From Bidens hawaiensis (lineage: Eukaryota; Streptophyta; Magnoliopsida; Asterales; Asteraceae): a stretch of DNA of 64,000 bases. The notes below the pieces were generated by a model that worked only from the letters and a program-made list of their open reading frames with translations, was not told the origin of the DNA and did not search any database. The first letter of the stretch is position 1; each line of letters starts with the position of its first letter. The stretch is from the NCBI GenBank assembly GCA_021521415.1, contig JAIQDT010000108.1, positions 199,501 through 263,500 of the forward strand. The letters run 5' to 3'. A program made the translations under genes and the position numbers. Positions 34,022-45,600 of this stretch are shown here, one piece after another.

Positions 34022-34829
34022 TAAAGAATTCAATCAAGTGATCAGAGGTAAGTTTATAACTAAGAAGCTGATGGTGCAAAACTTGCAGGGGAAGATTGTT
34101 GAATTGTAAATTATTAACAAATAGTCAAAAGAAGAGACAAAAGGGTATACAACGACTAGAAGATGATGAAATATATAATATTTAAAGGGTCCACCATTAA
34201 AAACCTTTGAAGCTTTTGCGTGAAGAAAACGGAGATAAAGGAGCATAAAATATCCTGATATGTAACTAAAGATGATGATCATATAATCTTTATAGATGGT
34301 TACTACCAGATTATATAATTGTGCATTATATTTTTAGATTACATGTACCATATATATCAAATACGTTTTTTGATTTTGTAAATATACTATCCTAAAATAT
34401 GTATTTAATTTCCATGTAAGATTATTCCAAATATACTTTCGAGAAAAAAAGAAACTGAATATAATACAACAAATTCAGTGAGAAACATATGTGATATGAG
34501 TGATCCAACAAGACAGTTCCTATACGAGTCGGTTTTACAATTAGAAAGTCTTGGTAATAAATAACATACAATTATTAATTAAACGGCCTGTCTCTTGGAT
34601 TTCTCACAAAAAATTATCAATTCGAATGATTTACAAGAAAATTGGACAAACTATTTGTACCTATTTTATTGTTGCAGGAGTGGGGTCTATTAAATATTTT
34701 GATATGGGTATAATTTGTCCACAGCCTGATATTGCCACAAATTTCTTCCAATAACGTAATTTTGGGCCCTAATGGGTTCAATCGAAAACTGATGTTTAAA
34801 TGTTTGATGGGACTAAACTATATGAAAAG
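34022..34829. promoter_or_regulatory. 5' region of GEX1, AT-rich
   Basis: Upstream of GEX1 on the minus strand. It has no reading frame with motifs and no clear TATA assignment. The promoter is inferred only from position, and gamete-specific sites could not be identified. Confidence 0.4.
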
Positions 34830-35397
34830 ATAATAAGCTCTGTTGCACGGAAACGCCGCTGGAGTGCCGTACCACGTCCTGGAAACTCGCTAGGGACAGA
34901 AACGCGACCTGGGACGGCTGGGAACGTATCTTGACTGATTCCGGGATATGGGGGACAGTCGTTGACCGTTTCCAAAATTTAAATCATACTTCGAAACGTT
35001 TCTGGAACGTAAAGGACCATTATTAAACGCTTCCGGAAGTTAAAGGGTGTTTCCAGACCGTATCCGATGAATTCCGGCGCCACATATAGTATTTCGGCGC
35101 CGGAAAATGGATGAAGAGGATGAAGGAAGAAGAAGGCGGCGGCGGCTGCTTATTAAAGTAGGGTTAGGTTTAAACAATAAACTCCCTTGATCTTTCAATT
35201 GTTTACATTTAGTCCATAAACTTTGTTTGTTTTTGCATAAATAGTATTAAATTAGGTTATGCATTTTAACATTTAATCCTCACTATTTAGACTAGCTTAC
35301 AATTGGTCCTTAATTTATAAATTTATACATAAAATGTTTAAATGACATTATATATAAATAAAAATTATATATTTATCTATTTACTAGTAATTAATTA

Positions 35398-35440
<43 letters not shown>

Positions 35441-35542
35441 TTTATTGTCGTACCCGTGCCGTACCTGTTTCTTGATTTTTTGAGTTTTGTCGTTTCCCGT
35501 TCCCGTGCCCGTTTCCCGTTCCCGTGCAACATAGATAATAAG
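34830..35542. mobile_element. Nonautonomous hAT-type element 1, target duplication ATAATAAG
   Basis: Body 34838-35534 (697 bases). The left end is CTCTGTTGCACGG and the right end read inverted is CTATGTTGCACGGG, 12 of 13 matching. The 8-bp ATAATAAG lies at 34830-34837 and 35535-35542. The interior is noncoding with an (AT)n run at about 35399-35430 and several CCCGTTCCCGTG repeats. The 8-bp duplication and TIR length fit the hAT superfamily. Confidence 0.82.
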
Positions 35543-36125
35543 CAGAGGTGCACAAATCGGGTTTTTCAAATACCCGATTCCTGTTATGAAACCGGGTTCG
35601 GGTATGACCGAGTACTGGAAAATCGGGTATTGGTAATACCCCGGTCGGGTTGGGTCCGAGTATTGTCTCTAAAAACCATACCCTATGCATACGGTTCGAG
35701 TCGGGTATAGAATCGAGTATTCTAAAACTAGGTATTTGAATACCCTATGTCCGGGTATTGAAAAAAAATCCATTCTTCAGGTTTTTCTTGGCTTTTATTT
35801 CCAGGTATAGAGTGAGTTTTTTAAGAGGTTGCACTTTTTAGGGTTATTTTCAGGCATTTTTAAGGTATTTTTCGGGTATAGATTGGGTATTTGAAATACC
35901 CGGTTTTAGGTATTGGAAAAACCTGGTTTCGGGTATGGAACCGGTTCGGGTTTTTGGGTGTTGCCAAGTACAAATCGGGTCCGGTTCAGGTTCGGGTTTT
36001 AGTACCGAATTGCATACCCTATCCGTACCCTACAAGTAGAGTCGGGTATTAAAAACCTGAGTATTAAAAAACAGGTTCCAGGTTTTTTTTCGGGTTCGGG
36101 TTTTTTGTGCACCGTTAATAATAAG
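35535..36125. mobile_element. Nonautonomous hAT-type element 2, same target duplication
   Basis: Body 35543-36117 (575 bases). The left end is CAGAGGTGCACAAA and the right end inverted is TAACGGTGCACAAA, 10 of 14 matching with a solid GGTGCACAAA core. ATAATAAG lies at 35535-35542 and 36118-36125. The interior is rich in CGGGTATT and GGTTCGGGT words. No transposase is present. It shares its left target duplication with the right one of element 1. Confidence 0.82.
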
Positions 36126-37248
36126 TTTAATTGAAAAATGAGGTTGATATGTTTAGAGTGCAAAAACGGCGACATCCCGTAGATTAACTTATATGTTAGG
36201 TTTAAGTTTCTTATATATTTGGTTCGATCCGGTCTTTGGTCTTAGTTTTTGGGTGAATTCGTCAGTCCATGTAAAAACTGAAATATGGAACATCTTAGCC
36301 TAAGAAATTCATATCCGGTCTTGGCCCAACTCGAGACTGAACCAATCCTAAAAGACCAAGACCACCCTATACTGATACAACCTTCACTTTTAGTTTTGCA
36401 AGAGTTTCAGGTCCGGTTCGTTAGATCAACCTATACTGACATGCACCCAAGGTGAAAATGAGGTGGGAGGAAAAATGAGGTATACGTCACCGACTCACCG
36501 GTGTTGTTGAAGTGGTAAACATGTTTAAAATACCCCATCACAGTGAAACCAAAATGACCAGCTTCGACAGAATTCCAGATATGAGTACTAAACTTACGAA
36601 CTGGAATTAGAAGTTTGATTATTTGATTACAAACACGAGTTATTAAAATCGCAAAGAAGGAGGATGAAAAGGGTAGAAAGAATAACCATGTGTCACCAAG
36701 GTACAATATCACTGCCAGTCTTAACTAGACGGTGATAATGTGTTATGAAATAAAGTATATGTCACGTGCGAGTTGGCTCACGTGTGTATGTAGTAATTAG
36801 GACCGATGAAGAATATGGAGGACATATTGGGGAAAACATAAGCAAGGGTAGTACGAGTTAAGTTAACAATGCACTGTTCTTTTTGTAACAACGAGAACAT
36901 GTTGCCAGAATTCTCACGGGACACCGCCATTACCCAACTAATCATGTAAATCGCAGCTTGTGCTAGATATGTGGTCTTTAGAAGGTTATGGTAGGAAACT
37001 ATATAGCAAAATTAGAATATGAAACTCTGCTACATAGACTTGGGATCATAGTAGAACAGTTTTACTAATTAAAATTAAAGCTTATAATAACACACATAAA
37101 AAGTTAGTCTATCGTTTTTTCTCTAGATTATATTATAAAATTGAAAATCACCTGGATTACAATAATGCACATACTATTTAGATCGGATGATAAGATTTAA
37201 TTTTGGAATATAAGTACCACTTACTTGAGTTAGAATTGTGTATCTCGG
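36126..37248. other. Intergenic, nothing recognised
   Basis: No supported gene, structured RNA or element. Words like GGTCTTGG and CGGTTCG near 36210-36420 suggest old repeat debris, but no ends were found. Confidence 0.45.
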
Positions 37249-37403
37249 CCCACATCGACCAAAACAGGTTTTGGGTTTGGTTCATAAGTCAAGGGGCATG
37301 AGCTGGTGTTATCTGATAAAATTGGAATGATATAGAGAAGATTAGCATAGCCCCTGCGTAAGAATGACAAATACAAAATGAGAAACGGTTCAAACTTTTT
37401 TTT
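37249..37403 (+). ncRNA. Degenerate U6 snRNA copy with upstream element and T-tract
   Basis: CCCACATCGACC (37249-37260) matches the upstream sequence element of plant snRNA genes. The U6-like body, about 37294-37396, has GATAAAATTGGAATGATA, AGAGAAGATTAGCAT, GCCCCTGCGTAAGAATGAC and GAGAAACGGTTCAAA, followed by a T run at 37396-37403 as for RNA polymerase III. The 5' stem-loop is scrambled and several conserved bases differ. It is probably a pseudogene, although its promoter and terminator survive. The promoter block resembles that of the copy at 30902-31026. Confidence 0.8.
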
Positions 37404-39679
37404 GAATCTGTTTCTTATTCATCAGCTGCATCCACACGCAGGTACTGTTTTAAGGTTTGTGTTATAAACATATTCGTCATCTGAAACTTGATAATGTTTA
37501 TGAAAATTTACACTCTGGAATGTCGTTTATAAAAATTTTAACTCGGGTATGTTCATATTTATTGAATATTGAAAAGCTTTGGATTTTTTGAAAATTTTAG
37601 ACTCTGGAACGTTAATGGTTTTGAAAATCTTATTTATGTTCATATTTATTGAATATTGAAAAGCTTTGGATTCTTTGAAATTTTAGACTCTAGAACGTTA
37701 ATGGTTTTGAAAATCTTATTTTTACAAGCTTATCACTTTCACTGTCTTTAGTTTTTCTTGCTTAGTTAAGATTAAGATATAAACTTGTATATTATTGACT
37801 TATGCATATTATCTTGTCTCTAGTGACTTTATCAACCAGTGGCGAAACTAGGACGAAAATGCGGAGGAATAAATGACGGTTGTATATGTTTGAAAATTGT
37901 AATTCCATTTGAACATTGTATTATGAGTCACTGGCATTCCATGTATTTATGAAACTTGTATTTTAAATAGAATGAAATATGTTCTTTTTTGTCAGTTGCA
38001 TTAAGAGATAATGTGCATATGCATTCACAGTCCACCAAACACAAACTTGTATACACAGAACTTTTACTAATATGCCGCTTCCTTTTCATGTATGAATGAT
38101 CTGGTGTGGTCAAAATTAGGTAGCGTATGGTTTCATTATTTTGTTGTTTTTAAGTCGACCGTCCTAACCCAAACTAACAGACCTGCCTTGACCCCGACCC
38201 AAACCCGTTCTTAAATTTTTAAAAAAAAATTAGAAGTTTAAAATAATAAGACAAAATATAGTTAATAGTTGAGATTGTAAATAGAAGAAAGAGAAAATAT
38301 AACATCGAGATAAGGACGACGAATGGGATGTGTTGGTTTTTTTTTATAGATCTTTAAAATTTTGGAATAAATGTGTTTTTTAGTTAAATTATAATTTATA
38401 AGGATAAAGAAAAAGACTCCTTTGTTAACTTTTGATTCTAGTGATTATTCATAATTTTTCCAAATATATTTTTTTTTGTTAAGGTTCGGAGCTTTGGGTG
38501 TCCCCAATTAAATATTGACTACAAGAAGAAAGTTACGTTGTTCTAACTCCATACTCTGTTCTGCTTCATGATATTTGGAGTCTGAATCTTTTGTTTGTGC
38601 AAAATAAAGTGTTTGTTCTCAAAACCATCATATTTGGGTTTCTATATTGATATTGGCACTTGATTAATAAAGTGATTTAAGCGTTGGTGTTGGATGACTT
38701 TTAGCTGAGTGACCTGAGTCCTATCAATGAACCGGTCCAAACTGGTTTGAAGGCTTAACTGAAACTCGATGGCGCGCGGAAGGATGACCTACACAAACTG
38801 AGAAATGTTCATCGATGAGGTTCCATGTTAATCATTTTGATCATATTTGAATTCTATGAACACATGCCCTTATTTAGCTCATCATCAATTAAGGGACTTG
38901 TGCATCGAGTGAAAATAGATAACCTTTACTCTTTTTTGAGTTTTTAGACTCTAAGATGTCGATATCAATTCATGGTTTCCACTTTTAGTTAAATTTGATA
39001 TTATGTGGGAAGTTGATAAATATGGACTTTATAAAAGAGACTAGATAGGATGGTAATTTAAAAATAATTTACTTTCAAGATTAAATAATTTAAAACAAAG
39101 TAAATTTAGACAATTAAAGCTGATCAATCGTGTTAAAAGTTGTACATCATAATCACTTGAGGTTTAAGGTGAGTAATTGGATGTATAGATGACGTGGTTT
39201 GTCATTTTTACTAGCTATGTGACTATACATATGACATGTCACATTACATGTTTCTGTGAAAATACATGTGACACGTCACATGTACATGATTTGTTAAATA
39301 CTTTGTATGTTATATGCATATAAATATTTGTGATTTGTAATTTGTAATTTCAGACACTCTTTTTTCTTATAGTTAATTATCTATATAAATAGCTTAAACT
39401 AAAACCGAGATATTCGTCAACTATAAAATTTAATTCTCTCATAAATCTATATAAAAATCAATTTACTTTGTCTAATATTGTATTATATATATAAAAACTT
39501 CATAATTAAAGTAATGTGTATTTTAATACATTTGAATTTATTAACTTTCAAAACAAGATATAATTATTTTAAAAAGAAAAATTGTTTGATAGCAACCAAC
39601 TTATTGACTTGACTCTCAAGTTGATAGCACCCCTTCTTAAAACATCATCTCCAAATCCCAATTCCCAAACCAAAAAACA
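37404..39679. other. Intergenic and LysM receptor promoter region, with an 87-bp duplication
   Basis: There is no gene. 37551-37637 and 37638-37722 are two close copies of an 87-base unit starting GTTCATATTTATTGAATA. Just upstream of the receptor start, TTGACTTGACT at about 39604-39614 contains overlapping W-box-like TTGAC cores, which would fit WRKY control of a defence gene. This is weak evidence. Confidence 0.45.
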
Positions 39680-42600
39680 ATGAAACTCCTCTTCTTTTTC
39701 TTCATATTGCACCTTCACAACTTCTTTCAAATTTCATCACCACAAAGCCTACCTAGAAACACCACTAGCTATGCTTGCAATCTTAACCAAACCGCGTCCT
39801 CTTGCCAAACCTATGCCTTCTTTAGAGCCATGGGTCCGAACCAACTCGACTTGGCCTCAATAAGCGATCTCTTCTCCGTGAGCCGTGCAATGATCGCCAA
39901 ACCGAGCAACTTAACATCTCTAACTTCACCTCTTGTCCCTAACCAAGCCCTCTTCATTCCACTCACTTGCACTTGCAACTCAGTCAATACCACCACAAAC
40001 CTCTCTTATGCTAAACTCAACTACACAATCAAGAAAGATGACACTTTTTATATTGTATCCACAAACCTCTTTCACAACCTCACAACCTATCAATCAGTGG
40101 AAACTGTCAATCCTACCCTTGTCCCTATAAACCTCACCATAGGTCAAGATGTAATCTTTCCAATCTTTTGTAAGTGCCCAACAAAAACCCAACTCCAAAA
40201 CCAAGTAAATTATCTCATTTCATATGTTTTTCAACCATTTGACACCATATCTTCCATTGCTTCAAGATTCGGGTCAACCGCAACTTCAATCGTTGAAGTA
40301 AACGGTGACGATATTCGCCCTTGGGACACTGTTTTCGTTCCTGTTTCGCAGCTTCCTGAGCTCACACAACCTTCTCCTAGTAGCCTTTCATCTGACAAGA
40401 TGAGTGCCAGAAGAGGAGAGGTTATTAAATTGGCTATGGGACTTGGAGTTTGTGGAGTTCTTTTAATTTGGATTGGTGGTTTGTGGGCATATAGAGAATA
40501 TTCATGGAAGAAGGAGGTAGGAAAGAATAAAAATGGTGTAGAAAGCAAGAAACTTGAAGTGGAAGTTAGTCTTATGGCTGATGTTTCAGATTGTTTAGAT
40601 AGATATAAAGTGTATAAAATTGAAGAGTTGAGTGAAGCAACAAATGGGTTTGATGAAACATGGGTGATCCAAGGGTCTGTTTTTAAGGGTTATATTGATG
40701 GGAAGTGGTGTGCAATCAAGAAGATGAAGTGGAATGCCTGTGAAGAACTTAAGATCTTGCAAAAGGTACATCCCTCACTCAATCTTTACATTATCTAAGA
40801 AAACATATATTTTACAAGTTTAAAAGGGGACATATCTTCCTTTAAACTTCCAAAATGTCCTATTTTTCAAAACACTCCAAAGGTCTTTACTTTGCTCAAT
40901 TGCACCTTGCACAAGGATGTTACAACTTTTTTGGATATTATGTGTTTTTTTCTTTTACAAATTTGAATACACCGTCACTTCTTTACCCATTGATGAATAT
41001 TTTCTTTTAATAAAAAAAGGATAGATATGATGTAATCATGTTATAGTAATTTGAATTTAATGAATTATATAATAAATTAGTATGTGGGGCACCAATCTTA
41101 AATAAAGGAAAGCCAACAAAAACCTTTTTGCAAGTAGGAACATTAGAGAATATATTTGAAGAAACACTAAGTGAACCCTGGACAGATTATAGATAATCTG
41201 GGGGTTAAGTAATGTTTCCCACGGATGAGATCTAGCTGAGAAGGTTGTTCTTCAGGAGACCTGCAAAACAGACACCGTAAACTCGTCACTGAGAAGGGGG
41301 GGGTTCCTCCTTGTGACCACCCTCCGGCGTGAGAATCAGACTAGATTGCTCTGAATATAAGAGTATATTAAGAGATTGCTAGATAAGATTGAGATATCAG
41401 ATGATGTCCTTACCATTCCAAGGTGTTGGAGTATTTATAGCCGAAGGTAGGTTTCCAAGCAGGTACAGCCGGTTGAATAGTATTCCTGTTCTACCAACAG
41501 TGGACGTATGCACAGGCCATGCTGGTTGGTGGATAGGTTACGGCCAACAGTAACAAGGTCGGCTGTATACTGTTCCTTTACTGCCGGCTACGCACTGTTC
41601 CACCAACTGTAGGCTGCGCACGTCCCCTCGTGAGGGTTGGTGAGTAGGCAGCGGCTAATAGTGACAAACAGTACTAGAGGGTGCTCCTCCTCGTATTGTT
41701 GTCGGTGAGCTGTCACCCTGTGATTAGTTCATGGGCTGCTCTGGTCAAACTGTCTGTTCCGTCCATACCTTAGTAGGTATAGTACGAAAGACCTTCCAGA
41801 AGCATACGAACTGGCTCATTTAGGCGGGAGTGTTCCCGCCTTGCTCATTCCTTCATGTGACAACTGAAGTAACGAATGCCTTGTGCGTGTAGCCTTGCTG
41901 TTAGTGCGGGTAGCCTTCCCTGATGGCTTGTATCCGCAGCTGCGGGAACCGGCGGGGTACTTCACCATTGGGAGGCTTTCCCTGCGGGTACAGCTGGCGT
42001 ACTGCGCGTAAGGTTCTTTGAGCATGGTGGGTCCTGCTGGAGCAGTTGGTCATCGCGCAGACGTCCCTGTTCAAGGTGAGTCTTGCGGGTCCAACTGGGC
42101 TCTGCTGGGACCTACCTCTTCAAGTCCCCCCAGTCCAATGTTCTTCTCATGAATTATTAATAAGTGAGGTGAGCTTTTGGACTTAGCAAGGGGTTTTGAA
42201 AAGGGTTTAGTTTTTCGGTTTTCCGTGGTGATTCATCCCGCGGTTTTCCTGATGTCACGCAGAAATTCCCGACTTTTCTGCTTGACCTTTGGGCGTGAAG
42301 CGGGTAAGTTTGTAACCTCCTCGCGCGTCAGGAGTGTTGAGTCCCAATTGTGTGGATTCTCCATGAGGTTTTGGTGGTTTTCGACATAGTGATCATTTAT
42401 GCTAAAACCACCAATTCCATTTTGGAGTTTCAAACAATATAGTTCTCGACGTTCCCGTCGTGCGGGAATGTTATTCACGTTTCCGCAAGCATGGCCCAGA
42501 AGATCCTTCTTGGTTTGAATTTCCTGCAGAGTGCTAAGTACGTGAAGGGTTTTGCCTTGACACTGTACCCGCACTCGCCTTACGGTTACTTTACTTCCAA

Positions 42601-45600
42601 GGTATTCTTGGCGTCAATTCCCTGCGGGTGCTAAGTATGTGAAGGGTTTTGCCTTGACACTGTACCCGCACCCGTCTGATGGTTACTTGGTTGCCAAGTT
42701 ATTCTTGGCTTCAATTCCCTGCGGGTGTTAGGTATGCGAAGGGTTTTGCCTTAACACTGTACCCGCACCCGTCTTACGGTTACTTGGTTGCCAAGGTAAG
42801 GGGTATTTTCCCGCTCACTTTTGAATCTTTTTGAATTTTGAATTTTTTGAAATTCGAAGAGTTGGTGGAAAGATAGGAACAGTCCAAACATCTGAAACGT
42901 CGTGCGACGGTTTCTTCTGACTGTGTCAGGACGTGCAGGAAGTTATGGCGACGTGACAGTACATGGTCATTCCAGACGCTTTTTCAGGCGCGTGGGCGCG
43001 ATTTTTCCGGCGCGTGGCCGCGAAATTAATGGTGTGCGTCCTGTCAACAGCTGTTGCCAGCTTGCTTTTTGCCACGTGTCATAGTTTCATTGCACCTTCG
43101 TTTTCTCTCTCTTCCGCATTAATTTCATCGCATTAATTGCGATTAGTATATAAAGGGGGAGAGGGTTATTTGTAATCCACACTTTCACTCTTCTTCATCT
43201 TCTTTGCGATTTCCGGCGAATACTTATCCTTTTCAGGCAAGCATTCTCCCGAAATCGTTTTCTTCTTTTACAAGATGTCTCGTGATATCGATTCTACAGC
43301 TGACGACAGGAGTACTGCTGGTGAGTGCCAGTGTGCTCTTCCTGGCGATCTGTACCGGTATGTTGTCAGGAAGTTCATGCTCGAGTCTCTCGAGCCTGAG
43401 TTTCCTGAACCCCATCAGACCGTGTACGATGCCCCCCGAGGCAAGATCGGGGTTTATGCAGCATTCTTTGTCTATGGGAATCTTAGGTTCCCATTGACAA
43501 AGTTTGTTTACCGTGTCCTTGAGAGGCATGGTGTTCATTTGACCGAGTTGCACCCCATGGCGATCGCCAAGATTCGCCATTTTGAGTGGGTGTGCCGGAT
43601 ACTGGGCATTGAGCCCTATGTTGACCGCCTGATGACCTTCTACACTTGGAGGTGCATCCAGGGGTGGTACACGTTGACAACCCGGATTAAGGGTTTGAAG
43701 ATCTGTGCGACCGAGCGCAGTCTTCGCGCGTGGAAGAGGGAGTTTTTCTTCATATCCGCCCGCGCCATCCCCATTGCTATGAAATTCAAGAATGGGCAGG
43801 CACTTCCCAGCCTTCACGCTTCCAGCTACCTGGAGGCGGAATGGTTTGCCCAGATATCTCGGGTCCAATCTCCGGTTTACCGGTTTGCGGAGTCCGGGAT
43901 GGTGATGCTGGGGATGAGCCGGGTGTGGAAGGAGGCTGATGCGCGCAAGATTCCGATCGTCCTCGAATACGGTTCGAACTCTGTTCCTTACGGTATGCCT
44001 TTTTCCCTTTTGTTGATTTTGAATTTCTTCTAACTTTTTTCTTGTTTATTTCAGAGGGGAACGACCTACAGTCGCTCCTTAATCCGCGGGAGGCTGACGG
44101 TCCCGCCCGGATGGGTACTCGCGCTCTAGACGAGAACGAGTTGCCCATCCTAGAACAAACGGCGGATCGGTTCGTGGAGGTCTATCCGCTAGGCCATGAG
44201 ATCCTCAGTGCCCGTCGGCCAGGTAAGGCGCTCTTCGCCCCTCGACCTCTCAATGCTGAAACCTCTGCTGGAATTCCTCTAATCGTATGTTCTGATGAGG
44301 AATCCGCAGATGGTCCTCCGTTGGTGCGGAAGAAGATGGCTGCCGGCGGGAAGGGGAAGGAGAAGGCCTCCACTGCCGATCCAGCGCCTCGGTCTGATTC
44401 AGAGACCGAGAGCGAAGAGGTGGCGGGGAATCCCGGTGGTGATAAGACCACTGCTCCGGAGGTTGCGACTGTCACCTCCGGAGAGCCAAAAAAGACGACG
44501 GTGACCGGCGCGAAGAGGCCGGCTCCATCGGGTCCGTCCCCGCCTCTCCGTACCTTTAGGCTCAAGAAAACCCGTAAGTACAATTTTCCCTTAGCTTTTA
44601 TCTTCATAGTTTAATCCAGTCTTTTAACACTTTTCTTCTTTACGCAGGCGTGGATGTTGGCGCATTCCAGGGTGAAGGGCCGAGTAGTACCTCTCCGCCA
44701 ATGACGGTAGGCTTGGTCAGCCTACCTGAGGCGTCGACCCAGGCGCCTGCGCCTGCTTCCGCTGGTTCAGTTGCTCACTCCTTTGAGCCGACTGTTCCAG
44801 CCAAGATGACGTCACCGCCGGCTGTGAGTGCGATTTTTACAGCATCCTTCACAGAGCCGGCGGTTACTGTTGCCGCGGATTCTGCGGCAGCGACCGCGGC
44901 GGCGACCACGGCGGCTGCTACCATGCCCCCGTCATCGGCAACGACGGCCGGTCCATCAGGTACGCGTGGGGCTTCTCGCATCTCTCCGCCACCTTCCCAT
45001 CTGCCTGACCTCTTGGATGGATTTCCATTGGGTTCAGGTGATGGGTTCGGCGGCTATCGGCCTGTAATTGACCCTACAGGTGCGTAGGGTTCTTTTGGCC
45101 CATTTTTCTACATATATTTTTTATCATCTTTTCCTAACTGCTTTTTGTTTTTTGCAGTGTCGGATTCCAATGAAGTGTATGTTCCACGATGGAACATCCG
45201 CCGAGGAACAACCCTTCGTACCCCTGTGGAGTGCGTGGAATGGGCTCGCCACGCTGCTCCCCATGGTGCGTTGGGGGAAGCCATGGCTAGCTACCAGGAG
45301 GGTAGGCTAACCAACGAGCTTCGGGTTCTCCAGGCCCGGATGCAGCCGCGCGTCGAGCTGCTTTGTCGTGAAAACGACAAGTTGAAAGCAGCTCGCGCCA
45401 AGGAAGTATCTCAAGCGCGGGCTCTTCGGGAGGAGAACCAACAGCTGTCCGCAGCTGCTGCGGAGAAGGAGAAGGCCTTCAAGGCCCTCGAGGTTGAGGT
45501 TCAAGCGCGACTCGAGGCCCGCTCCAAGGCTGCCCAAGCTGTTAACGAACAGCTTCGGCTGGCTAAGGAGACTGCGAGGAACGCAACCGAGAGGGCCACC

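Noticed and set aside
34031..34033. Start of GEX1 four codons upstream at TTG
   Set aside because: Not an ATG; the in-frame ATG at 34021 gives a normal signal peptide.
35342..35710. 122-residue frame spanning the hAT junction
   Set aside because: It crosses an (AT)n run, the target duplication and two element ends, so it cannot be an ancestral gene.
43233..43868. 211-residue minus-strand frame
   Set aside because: Shadow of the spliced plus-strand ORF of the Tat element; proline- and glycine-rich with no domain.
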